From assembly GCA_014549065.1 (NCBI GenBank), contig JACDOX010000009.1, positions 1,410,453 through 1,474,452 on the forward strand: a stretch of 64,000 bases of DNA, written 5' to 3'. Of the stretch, positions 1-12,546 are shown piece by piece (the first letter of the stretch is position 1; every line of letters starts with the position of its first letter). Source of the stretch: Cardinalis cardinalis. Taxonomy: Eukaryota > Chordata > Aves > Passeriformes > Cardinalidae. The notes below the pieces were generated by a model. It did not search any database, had not been told where the DNA came from, and saw only the letters and a list, made by a program, of their open reading frames with translations. The position numbers were made by a program, and so were the translations under genes.

Positions 1-251
1 TTATTAAGGCAAAAATTCACCTTAAGAGTTGCATTTACAATGTGCTTTCAAGACAAATGCACACATTTCCAAGCCTCTCTGTCTCCACAGCCAGCCATCC
101 CTCCCTCCAGTTTCATGAAAGTTTCTACAGCAACACTTACAATCGAGTGCCCTGCACACAGACAAGAGCAAAATACCCCTTACGGGTGAATGAGGAACAA
201 AACATCATCTGATGCCTTGAACGAAATGCAATTAAAATGATAACAGCACTG

Positions 252-306
252 TCATTCATTCATTCATTCATTCATTCATTCATTCATTCATTCATTCATT
301 CATTCA
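252..306. repeat. (CATT)n microsatellite
   Basis: About 13.5 uninterrupted tetranucleotide units (ATTC/CATT phase). The perfect array suggests active length polymorphism. It lies in intronic sequence with no motif at its edges. Confidence 0.97.
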
Positions 307-3300
307 CCCACTGATATTCTCTAACTATTAGTATATGTATTTCTTTACAGTATTTGATGATGCAAAAAAGAACAAAAAGCTCTACAAATCACCTTCTCAG
401 GCAAAGTGCAGCTTTGGTGTGGATGGGCAAAAGAACAAAAAGGCAAAGGAAGGGGATACNCAAAAAAATACCTGCTCAGGTTCTGTGTGAGCTGGGTCCT
501 TCTGCCCCATTCAGCAGTCTGGGAGAGCCAGACTGGTGGCAGGATGGCAGGGCAGCCTCAGCCACCCCTCACCTGCAATGGCATCCCCTGCCTGGCCCTG
601 GGACAGGGCACTGCACAGCCCTGCAGGTGTGTGCATGAGACNGGACCATGCACCTGTGGTCTCCACATGGAGCTAGAGTGTCTGGAAGGCAGACGCTTGT
701 TCTGCCTTNCAGAACAATTGTCCCCAAAGGCAGCCAGGGACTGGGGACACTTGTTCTGGAAGGCAGCAATGAGAGGTGAGGATCCATCCATCACCCCTCA
801 GGGATCACTCACCATGCAGGTGCACTCTCTCTATTTTTTTGGCTGAATATAACCTGCTCAGATTCATACTTACATAGATCCAGAACTGGCCACACAAGAT
901 AAAAAGCTGCTCTGGACCACTTTTCAGTGGGTAGTTTGTGTCTGTCACNAAGTTTCAGCAAGGTTTGCCTTCATGCTGTCCTTAAAACAGAGAACTTTGA
1001 GTCCTTGACTTGACCTGATCCTAAATTCTCCATAAGATTTCAAGCTACAAAAGGTGTGCAGGTCCAGGAATGGATGTTCTGGATGCTGGGAGAAACTGGC
1101 AGAGGACCAGGGATAGCTCACTGTGCACACACACATCTCCACCTCCTGATCAAACCTAAAACCTCCAGTCAGCTGAATGCCTATAGCATTCAGAAAGACA
1201 GGCTAACCACTCTAGATATTCTGCATGAAGGAGAATCTGCCAAATACCTGAGCAAGATATTATCTTTTTATCTTCTGTTCTAATGATTTTAAAATCAAGT
1301 CTCATTTCAAGTCTAAATATATAACATTGAAGCCTTCAGTCATTAGGACCCTTTATGTCTTTCTGCTAAATTGGATGGCTCTCTTCTAGAATAAATACTT
1401 TCACCTTGATTTCCCTAAAATACAAAATGTCACCCTTTTGCTTTTTCATTAATAAGGTAAGCAGATCACGTTTCTTACTGCAAGAAGCATCACCTTGTCA
1501 AATTGTCAACCTTATTAAAAAANAAAAAGACTTATAGGCAGAAATACTTTCTGAATTTCCAGGAAGTGCCATTATAGTTTCCCTTATGTACTGGTATGTA
1601 TTAGAACATTATCCCTCTTTTAAAATAATATAATGTACTCTGTTACTCAGGCCATGTAATTAACAAAAAAAAAAAAAAAGCTTCTCAAAATATTCCCTTT
1701 TTGTTTTCAGTATAAGTATGAAGTGGAATTTCTGAATATTGCTGGAAAAAAAATCCAGAAGAATGAAGATTAATCTGGAGCTCACTTTCATTATATATCA
1801 CCAGTTCTGGAAGGGCATTAATCTTTTTGAACAAGCATTCCCTATCTTAGGAAAAAAAAAACAAAAACAAAAACCAAACCATTAAAACCAAAAAAAATAA
1901 GGAAAACAAAAGAATCCATTAAAAATAAATAAAATCAGAAAATGTCTGGCCATGGATGTTACAATGCACAAATCTGATGCTAAGGAAGAGTGCAGCTTAA
2001 AAGGTAATAACTTGCAGAGTTATATTAATTTCTGCAGTACTGCAAGCAATTTACAAATAACAGGGATGCCATCTGTTCTCTGAAGAGCCATGTAAAAAAA
2101 TGCCTGCTAGTAATTAAGAGGCTGTACACAAGACACAATTTCTGCAGTTTTCACTTCTTTTACCTGTTTTGTTTTGAGTGCTTGGTACAGAAACCATGTA
2201 ATCACAAATACCTGTAGATGGTCTTTCTACTGTTTTTTTAATATTTTAGCCTACTTAGCTTAGATATGTACTTTTTTAATCAATGTATTTGGTATTTATG
2301 ACTAGTGTGAATTTGTAGATGAGATTCGAGAGAATTATGTGGATTTAGATTTAGAGCTTTTCCCATCCTGGCAGACTAATATTAACTGAACATTTACTCT
2401 GTTCTGACTAATGAATTTTCTCTCTCTGGCCTCTCAATTATTGTTACTTTTCCCTTTCTCTTTTTAATAGTTATGGTAAATTAGTGTAAGCACTGCTTCT
2501 TTCGGTTTATGCTGTTACTGAGACTTTGCTAACATGTGGATGGGAATGCTGTCACAACTATTTCACTGTTACAGATTTTCACAGTCCTAGAGGGCTTAAA
2601 GTTAAAAGAAACTATAGATTTGTTAATGCATTTTGCAATTTGATTGCATTAATGTATTCAGTAACATGCTCAGATCTTTGGAACAAATCTGTGGGCTCTG
2701 AATTGTATTTGAGAATGATTCTTATGTACACAATACCATTTTGGCACATGACATAATTGCTATCCAGATGAGTCAATAAAGACATAGTGAAATCCAAAAC
2801 AAAGTCATACAGGAGAATTAAATGACACAGGCTGCTATTTTACTTGCTGCCATGCATGTTCTCTTTGGCCAAAACAAGCTTTCCCTAAGAAAGGGGTTCC
2901 AGGACACTGCTACCATAATGCCTCGGAAAGTTTAGCTGGGCTTTGGCAGCAGAGCCATGATGATTATTTTGGTTTCCATTGCAGAAGGTCTATTCAAGTT
3001 CAAACACTTTCTTTTAATGTGTGCCTGCCCTTGAAAGAGCACATAATCCTCCTGTAGATGGAACAGCGTAAGGATAAGGACACGTAGGAATTCATCCCTA
3101 ATTTTAAGCTACGGGAACACCTGGGCTCCTGCAAAAATCTATACTTGTTGCAAAAAACACTTCCACAGACACTGTGCTAAATCAATCCTCCCTGCCAAAC
3201 CCCTTGAAAGCCCGTATCAGTATGACTAGCAAGATATGATTGCATTTGTCAGTCACACCAAAAACAGGATTTTCACTTTCCATAGAGAAGAAGTTAAAGA

Positions 3301-5876
3301 CCAGTTCCTTAGGGCAGAAGATAAACCAGAGCAGCATCTTCAAAACAACTACACAGAACAATCCTGACACAAGACACAGACAAAGCCAAGGGGCCCTTTG
3401 GCCACACTGGCATTAAGAAATAGAAATTCGCAATATGATTACTTCCTCTTAGCTGCTGAGAGGTGTCTTTCATGATTGAAAAAAAAAAACGAGCACATGT
3501 AAATTCAAAACTACACAAAGAACATATAAAGAGACTTCACATTCACTTATTGAATGATTTTAACAGCAGAGAATTTCACACTGGGATTTAAAACCAGAGT
3601 ACTTTACAGCTGCCAGTAAAATTGCTTCAATATATCTAAGCACAAGCTTGTATTTCCTGGAAGNGAACCTTCATTTTGAAGGAATCTTGCTCTTGCTGAT
3701 GTCTGGTAACAGCCAGCATTGCACTGTGGTGGGCAGAACTAGAGTTTGACCCATGAGAAAAATTCAATTGTAAGCAGCAATTAAGTGGATCTGAGATGCA
3801 TGCAATAGATCTATTTTCAGTGTGGAGAAAGCCAGCCGCACCAATTGCACTAATGGGACTTAGGCTTTTAAATTTTATTTGTATTGCATGCTGGAAATCC
3901 TACTCTCTTTCACTGATCTACAAAGTACATGACCATTATACCTAAAAATGGAAATTGAGAATGGTTATCCTGTTTCACTTTTGTTCGTGTGTCTGAAAGT
4001 TTAAATAGAAATTAAAAGTCCTGACTTATCATGTTATATAAGAGTTATTTCTGTTTATAAGAAATGGAGAGGCCTGGATAGGCACACCCTAGGCTGGAGC
4101 TGGGAGCACATCACAAGCAAAGGAAAGCACAAACCTGGGTTCCTCTGGCAAAGCCAGTGAGTGGGGGGATGCAAGGAGATGCCAGGGATCAGAGGCACTC
4201 ATTTTCCTCTCCAGTTCCAAAAGTTTGCATACTTTTCAAATTGAAAAATTGTTCATTTCGACACTTGAAAATTGGGCTGGGAGAAAAATAGGGACAGCAC
4301 TAAAAAAGGAGTCTTGTGGTGACGAGGCTGCAAATTTAAAGATTTGTCTAGGTAAGGCAGAAAATATATTTTTACAAATTGGTCTAACAGCAGCTGATTT
4401 CTCCCAACAATTTAAGGTTGGCACCAGACAAAGATTCTCATTTGCACCTGTGGCACCAACTTAAGCCTCTAAGTTCTGTATCTCCTTTTCATAACCTATG
4501 TCCTGCTCCTAAGGAAATAAAATGAACAGGCAAGAAGCAGGCTCAGTGTAACAAGACTGCAGGTCACACACTGGCACAGCAAAGATAAAGCATCTCTACT
4601 GTAAGAGTAGATGTGGTCTCCAGGTGAGAAATTTTCTGCAAGCCTGGTCCAAAGCAGCATGAGTGATCATGACTGATCATCACCATCTCCTGACTAACCT
4701 CTCCATGCACAGGCCATTTCTCTCTTGCTTTTCCCCTTTTCCTCACAGGGCTGTATAATCTGTGTAGTGAGGCAGGACATTATCACTATGAAATCTCCAT
4801 GGCAAACATCCCTGTGAAAACAAGACAGGGCACTGCAGTCATGTGGGTACCTTCCCTCACCACCCGTTGAAGAAGATGAGGGGATAATGACAGATGAGTT
4901 TTGCACTGTGCAAACCCATATTCTGTTTCACATGGCCTGATAGCAGTGGTGTAAGAGTCTGTGGAGCACAGAAAAGCTGCATACAAGNGCAAATAGCAAT
5001 GTGCACAAAACCTAACCTAACCATTACCATTACTAGAAGGACTGTGGTGCCACATTGCTCCCATGCCTANGCCCAGGTTCATGTGCCAGCCTTGCCCCAC
5101 CTCCTGCTCTGTCCACCCTTCTATCTTTGGGACTGGAGCAGAGTCCCAGTCCTCCAGCTACTGGTTTGGAGGAGGAAGCAGCCAATGCAGACAGCTGTTG
5201 CATACAAGTCTTGGGCAATTCCCAGGGAAGAGCAAGGAACATGATCTTCTCTGGAACTGGCTCCACTGCAACAAACCATCCATCATCTCTCAAGAAAACT
5301 CAGGAAGGGAATTTTGCTTTTACAGGTATCAGATGGGTCCTGTAGATGTCAAATATAGTTTTACTACTGATCTGCTTGAAACACTTTACCTCCATGAATG
5401 ATTTCAATGAGGTTGTTGTTTTTTATGCTCCCTTCCTCCCTTGCTTAGGGTACACCTGATGGGCTAATGAAGAAGAAAGAATCTGCTACTGTTTATCTTT
5501 GAAGTGCATCATCCAAAACAGCTGCTGATACTTTTAATGAATGTCAACAAAATATTTATCACTCTGACTACAGCCAAGCTTTAATTTGAACTCTGTCTAT
5601 TATGACCTCAAACAAAGCACCTAAAAAATCACTAGAACCCAGAAAAAGAGAAATCTGTTTGTAAGTCTCATTTGTAATATGCCATGGAGCCATCATAATT
5701 TACCACAGTATACCAAAAACTGGTGAATTCATTGGCAGGCTACAAAAATACTTCCTTACCACTCATGTAGCTACTTGGTTGTAGTAATAAACAATCTATA
5801 TTGAAATCATGGGCTCACTACAAACAAAAGCATGCAAATTTCAAAGCAGCTGTGTAGCTTTTGTGTTCTCTTCCAT

Positions 5877-5962
5877 GAAAGAGGGGGAAAAGTAAAGAGA
5901 GGATAGAGGAAAAATGAAAAAGAAAAAGAAAAAAAAAGAAAATGAAATAAAGTGAAAGATGG
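5877..5962 (+). repeat. Polypurine-rich low-complexity tract
   Basis: A nearly continuous run of A and G, with isolated T interruptions, starts GAGGGGGAAAAG and becomes A-rich with GAAAAA units. Simple-sequence expansion is the likely origin. Long mirror-type purine tracts can form triplex DNA, but nothing here demonstrates that. Confidence 0.8.
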
Positions 5963-7309
5963 TAGGAACGGACTTACCAATTTACAGATTAATGAATGGT
6001 GAAATAATTTGTTGAACATCAACAAGGTTTTAATGCTGCCCTGAAGGACTATCTGGACGTTCAATAGTGAGTTAAGACTGTAACACGCTTCAGTAACCAA
6101 GATAAATCAACAAATCAGGGATCTGTATTTGAAAAATGGAAATCTGCTGTTTTCTGCTAAATGCTGAAATAATCTGTATTGTGAATCAATATTATTCTTG
6201 TTTTCAATACCACAGAAAAAAAGTAAGTCATTATTCACTTGTTATCCCTTCCCTCGCAAAGCTGTTAACCCCCACAAAGATGCTAGTGAGTTGAGAAAAC
6301 CAGGAAGGAACAAGAGCAAATGGCACAAAAGATCATTTCATTTGCTTGACTAGGCACATTAATGAATTCCACTTAGACTGGAAAAATGCAGGGAGCACCA
6401 TAGCATCATACATTGCTTTAGCTTGAGTGATTCAGAGTCTATGTCATTAAAATGTACAGTAAACTGTAATTAAGCAATTAGACATGAAAGAGCATAGGCT
6501 GAGCTGAAATAATGTTAGACCCCCAAATGCCTTGTTTGTTTTATGCCTATAGCAGTTTCAGCTTTAACTCTATTTCAAAATGACATATGCCCTGTCAGAG
6601 CTGTCTAACTGTGGTTATAAAAAGCTACCTCTTTTTCTTTCCTACCAAAAGGCAACTCAAAGTATTTTGTTCTTGCACCCTTGTATAAATCCTTTCAATC
6701 CCTGTTAACACATTTGCTGCTCATGGAAGCTGCCTTCCAAAAAGTGTGATGATGGCTAAGAAGCAGGAAATAAAGGGCAAAGATAGGAAAGCTTTATTTA
6801 GCATGAAAAATAAATAATAGTTTAGCCTCCAGAATAGTTTTAGTGTGGCCTAAAAAGGGTGCCAACATGAAAAATTATTTTAATTAGGACTGCAGGTAAT
6901 TGTAAAACCTTATTGGAAGAGACAGATTCTCTGCACCTCTCAGATCAGAATGCAAAATGGATAAATATGGAACTTTGATGAAGGACATAAACAAAGACAT
7001 GATAAGGTAAACTAAACTATAAGGGGCAGTTATGATTATATCTCATTTTTACAGTTTTTCCAATAATTTCCTGCTATAAAAAAATCCAGGTCTCACAAAG
7101 ACTCAGTGATGAAGACTAACCTATAGGCTCCAGCAAAGTGAACAGGGGAATCCATTTTAGTAAAAGAAAGGACAGATCAGTACAGGAATCTTACAGCAAA
7201 GGACTTCACAGATGAGAGTTTAAAAACAAAAGCCCAAAAAATCGTACAGAGTTTAGAACAACCTGTCACAGTGGGATCTTGAAACATTAGCTTTCACATT
7301 TTAATTTGT

Positions 7310-7356
7310 GTATTAACTTATTTTTCGTATTAACTTATGCATTAACTTATTTTTAG
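7310..7356 (+). repeat. Short imperfect tandem repeat (TATTAACTTAT core, three copies)
   Basis: Three copies of a core close to GTATTAACTTAT occur in succession; the first and third are followed by TTTTT. It is an imperfect local duplication in AT-rich sequence with no apparent function. Confidence 0.8.
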
Positions 7357-8428
7357 GATCCTATATTGTATCCTAAATCATATTTCTTTTGGCAGAAACA
7401 GGCAGGTATATACTGTAAAATTATTATTTCAGAACAGCTACTAATCAGCAAGGTACACTTCCACTTTTATTATCCAACAGAACAAAACAAACATAGGTCT
7501 GTAGGTTTTATTTCTTCATTCTCCATTTTTTCAAGCAGAGAGTGGGTATTTCAGGCATTAAAACCGCATATTAAAACAGGCACTAAAGACTTAAGAAGTA
7601 TTGAATGAGATGTGATCTAGGGGGAAAAAATCCAAACCACCCAACCTCAACAAAATTTAAAATCAGAAAAAACAGGTCTGTAAGGTGCATCATAACAGGC
7701 TGCACATCTGAAGCAGCTGCTACAAAACACCAAAAGAGTAAAAATCTAGAAAAACTGAATACTGGCCTGATTCAATGTCACAGATTTTACTGTATGAGGC
7801 TGTCTCCTGGTTTTCAGCATTTACTTCTGATAGAGGCAGTATAAGACCTTACTTCACACTCAGACAACACAGGGAGCTCGTGACAGCAAAAGCAAACAGG
7901 GTTTGTGAGGTATCAAAACCCTCTCTCCTCTCTGCATAGCAGGAAAAATGTCTGTGCAGGCTCCAAGACAGAATTTAGTTCCCAACAAAGCAACTGTCAG
8001 GAAAAGCACATGAACCTGAACCTTTTTACCCTTTTTTGTAGCCCACACACAGACACAAACTTCTTCAAACAGGTTATTCATTATTCTATGGGGAGTCTTC
8101 CGGAGCAGCTCTAACCTCTGTGCAGAGTAAACTCCACAGTGGGGAAATCAGTATTAGTATTAGACATTTGTGAGATCATGACATACTTTAGAGACAGTGA
8201 ACTCCCATTTTTTTCTACCCCAGTCATGTCATGTTCCTGCCAAAAATTTGTTTTCCTCTCTCCATGTTTTCTGTTCTTCCTTTTTAAATTAAAATCACAT
8301 TTGAGATGAAGATTTAACACAGCTGAGTTTTCAGGCTGGTATTGAGAATAGTAATTTACCCATTTGAGCTCTCAAATTCAATTTTGTTTATTTCCCCCAA
8401 AATTTTTGTCATATTTCTTCCAAGTAAT

Positions 8429-8438
8429 TGGGGGGGGG
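8429..8438 (+). repeat. Poly(G) homopolymer
   Basis: Ten consecutive Gs followed by AAGGAAG. It is a single tract, so it is not a complete quadruplex motif. Its length may be uncertain, as homopolymers are error-prone. Confidence 0.8.
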
Positions 8439-11400
8439 GAAGGAAGTATTAAATATTTTATATTTGGATTTTAGCATAAATAAGTCTGTCAGCAAAACCA
8501 CAAAGTTCAGTTTGAAGATATCTTTCCAAAATAAAGACATGAAAANAAATATAAAGGTTACGAAAGCACTTGGCTCGCCAGACTTGCAGACTCATGTCCT
8601 CTGTTTTTCAGAACAGGAGGAATGTGGATAGTGGCCAGGACATTTGTCAGACAAACTCCATCAACAACCATAACTCAGTGAGCCACATGTGTGCAATCTA
8701 ATAATCCTGGCAGATGAATATTATGTAACATTGAAGTTGGTGGACTTGCTGTACTGAAGAATTTATCTGTGCCTAATCATGATTTGTTTGTAGTATGAGA
8801 AGACACAATTATGGGATCGGTACAGCAGGATAAACCAAACTTAATTTTTTTCCCTTTATTTTAAAAAGACAAATATTAATCACTAAAAGCAGCAGAAAGA
8901 ATAAGAGACTAAAAAGAATTACATCTTATAAGCAAAAAAATAGGAGCCAGTGTGATTTTTCATAGAGATATAACAGGACATTAGTACGTGACATAAAATA
9001 TCAAAACCCCTCTAGAATTGTTATTCAGAGATTAGTTACCTCTGAGGGTCTTGTGGTCTAANCCATAGACCATTACTGATCTTGTGATTCCTCTTTTCCC
9101 TAAAGTCTAACTAGATTTCTTTGGTTGTGACTTGTGTCCATTTCTACTTGTCCTATCACCTTTCATTTTTAGCTGCAGACAGATGTGAGGTCCTTCCTCG
9201 TCCTTTTTTCTTAGAATTCAACAATACCACTCCCATCATCCTCCTTTCACCTTTTCCTTCTTATTTTTCTTCCAAAATAAGCTCTTTATCAATAAACCTT
9301 CACAAAGAATGGCTTGAAAGGTAGAAAAAGCCAAAGCAAACTTACCTAATTCCTGAGTATGCTTTGTTTCTGAATACATAGTTAAACTACTTATGAGAGA
9401 CAGCTCATCTTAATGAGTGCACAGAACTCATACATTATTTAATGCAAGACCTCTCCTATGCAGTTTCCAGAGCTAGGTGACAGACAGAGGCTCAGGAAGT
9501 AGATATTTCCATGGCCCAAAGCCTGGCATGACAAGACCAGTGAACAGAATTTTCAGGTCACTGTCACCAGGGCTACTCTTCTCTCTCTTCTGGTCACATA
9601 TCCCTTTTGTTGATTAACTTCAGCCTGTAATACAGAACCTATCAATGCAAGATTTTAGAATCAGGTAAAAATCTAGACATCAGAATTTCTCAAAAGCACA
9701 GTCTGATACACTGGACATACAGAATGCCATTACTGCTCTCTGCACATTAACAAAATCCCAACAAAACACCAAAAAAACCTCAAAAAAAAAATTCCACCCA
9801 AGAAGAAAGCCCCAATTCCAGTTTTGACTGGAGAGATTATCTTGCATATAAAATTAGTAGACCATAGATAAGCCTGTCTACTATGGATCTCTAGTAAGAG
9901 NGTGCACAAGTGCATTCTGTTTGCCAGAATCCTGTACAGATTATACTTCAGGTGGAGAATGAAGGACAAGAACGTGTGAGAGCCACAGAACTGCACTAAC
10001 TCAACCTCGGCTAAAGAAGGAGAAACCTCTCCCTTCCACCCAGGTGGTACATGTTTGCCTGCACATGTGACTAAGCACATCTCCAGAGGTGTTTTGACTC
10101 CCAGGTATGTCCAAAGCCACCCATTCTTCCCTACCGTAAAGCTCAGTTTGTAATTTGTAGAAACAAGGCAAAAGTAAAATGTCACAGTCATACGTTATTT
10201 TAAAAGGTGTTCAAGTAACCTCAGCTATACACCAGTTGCAGATTTGGTTCCATTCTGTCATGATACTGGCTCTCACAGTAGGTTCAGGGACCTATCAAGG
10301 CTTCCTCTCAATAAAGGCAAAACTTAGTTTTGCCATATCAGCAATAAAAAGCCTGCTGGAGTCAAAGTGCTCAGCTTNGATGACTGGGAGAAAGGGCAAC
10401 AACCACAGGGAGCTGGGCTTTGTCCTCCCACTGCCTANTGTGTGGTGCAGCAGATCTCCAGGTCCTTCTTGCCTGTGGGATGGGCCAAGNGGAGAACACA
10501 GCCACACTTTTTGGATGATGCTGCCATTTAGCTGCCCTGGTGTAGTCTGTGACCAAAGCAAGCCCTGGTGTAACAAACTGCTTAGGTTTTCTTTCTTTAG
10601 TATGAAAGATACAATGACCTTCACCATTTTATCCTTCTTAACCACTTCTTTCTCAGTACGAAATGATATTTCGTATACATTTTATCACACGTTATACATT
10701 TTTGTTAAAGTGATAAGATTCATTTGTGCTGCTCTATGATAGTCCCTGAACTGTACTCTCACTCTGAGAAGCCTATAAACAGCATAAAACAGAGAAGGGT
10801 CCTGCTCCAAACTTCAAACGCTTTGGCATAAACTCATTGCTCCTCTTAGGGAGAAGACAAAAAAAAAACATTTGCTCCTCAGTAAACAATTAGCGATGCC
10901 TGCTATGAACCAAGTTGCACTGACATACACAAAGAGCATAGGAATTTTACCATCAAGTCTATTACAGAAGTGCTCATCCTTACCTACATGAATTACTTTA
11001 GCAATTTTTTAGCAATTTCTTTTTAATGGCATTTATTAAATGCCTCTTTTTTATCTAAAAGACAGAACTGGACGGACATTAGGGTGAGATTTTAATCTTT
11101 TAGTCATGTATAATGCAGCTAAGTCAACAATCCCAGATGAAAAGCACAGCTGAACTCTTCCTGACACACTAAATGATGGCAGCAAAAGGAGCTTTCTCCT
11201 CACTGTAAGACAATGGCAGCTCAGACTGAAAANATAAATTTTGCATTTTTGAAACTCCGAGAGATTACCAGCGTGTTAAGAGAAATATGGCATCTTTATG
11301 CCAGATTTTGACTTCTCNACAAATCAAATGTTTGTCTTTAGACCCAAACCACTGCAATAAAATATCTGAGATTTGTGTCATTTCACCTTGTAATAAAGGA

Positions 11401-12492
11401 TGACTCTCTAAGAACATGAGAATGCTGATTAGTCNGCTAAGATAACTACACAAATAGAGGTAAACTGGATACAAAACCACACTCTTAGACGTTCTTAAAA
11501 TATTCCAGAGAAAATATAAAATTTACTATTATGTTACAAATTTTGCACCAGGCTTTTTTCTATTTCTCATAAAAAAATATTGAGAATCCAGCTCCATGTA
11601 CATCCTTTATGGTAGNTCCGACTCAGCTAATTAACTGAATTTAGTTTGCAATTTGTGGTTTGTGGGTCGGAAGCTCTGTGAACTCCATCCAAGTGGCTCT
11701 CAATAGGTAATTAAAAAAGAAAACTAGTAAAATAAGATTAGTTGCACAATCAGTCAGCAGTCACTAGAAGAAAACATAGTAGCCCATAAATTTATGGTGT
11801 TGAAAATCTCCACTTTACTGGGCCTTCATTGTCTAGNGCATCAGGTAGATGAGTAGAATTATTAAAAAAAAAACCAAAACCAAACAAAACAAAGGAGAGA
11901 AATCTAATTCANCTCTTTATAGCATTGCTTTTGAAGACATGCTGATATCCCCCTCACTGCAATATGACCAACTTTTGGTATTAGCTACAATGCAGAGGAG
12001 GATCTCATGCAAGAACTTGAGGACATCCACATAGCAGCATTTTTGCTCACCTTTCCTCTCACCACCTTCTGAGAATTTGACACTTCTTCAAATAAAAACC
12101 ATAAAAATTAGCACTATTACAAATACAGAGGGGGTAAAATCAAAGCAAGATTATTAAATTCTAGCAATTTCTTTTTGGGGTAAACCAGAGCCATATCAGA
12201 CTGCTGACAATGTAAGTACATAGAGAGTCCTGGAGTTAGAATGGAGGAAACAACGACTCCTGTCTTCTAGAGCAGACAGAAACATAATCTTCTTTTATTA
12301 ATAGGTCAGATTTCCCTGTACTTATCACAACTGGAGCAATAAAATTTCATACTGTGAAAAATCACACATTGAATATTCTTAATTATAATCTGAAAGTTCA
12401 CAGTTACTTGATTCTTTAATTAAATATTCTCCTAATACCTTTAACTTATCACTGACTGGTAGTATTTTCATAGGTCAAATACATCAGTCAAA

Positions 12493-12546
12493 CTGAACTA
12501 TCTATACTGCTAAATGAGGGCTGAACTATCTATACTGCTAAATGAG
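12493..12546 (+). repeat. Exact tandem duplication, 28-bp period
   Basis: Two identical 26-base copies, beginning CTGAACTATCTATACTGC and ending AAATGAG, lie at 12,493-12,518 and 12,521-12,546. They are separated by GG. The full identity of both copies suggests a recent duplication in otherwise unique sequence. Confidence 0.95.

Noticed and set aside
252..306. CRISPR-like array
   Set aside because: The unit is 4 bp with no spacers, so it is a simple microsatellite; the same holds for the GGAT array at 55.86 kb.
10179..10739. 186-codon plus frame
   Set aside because: Three ambiguous codons may hide stops, an equally open antisense frame overlaps it, and no domain is recognisable.
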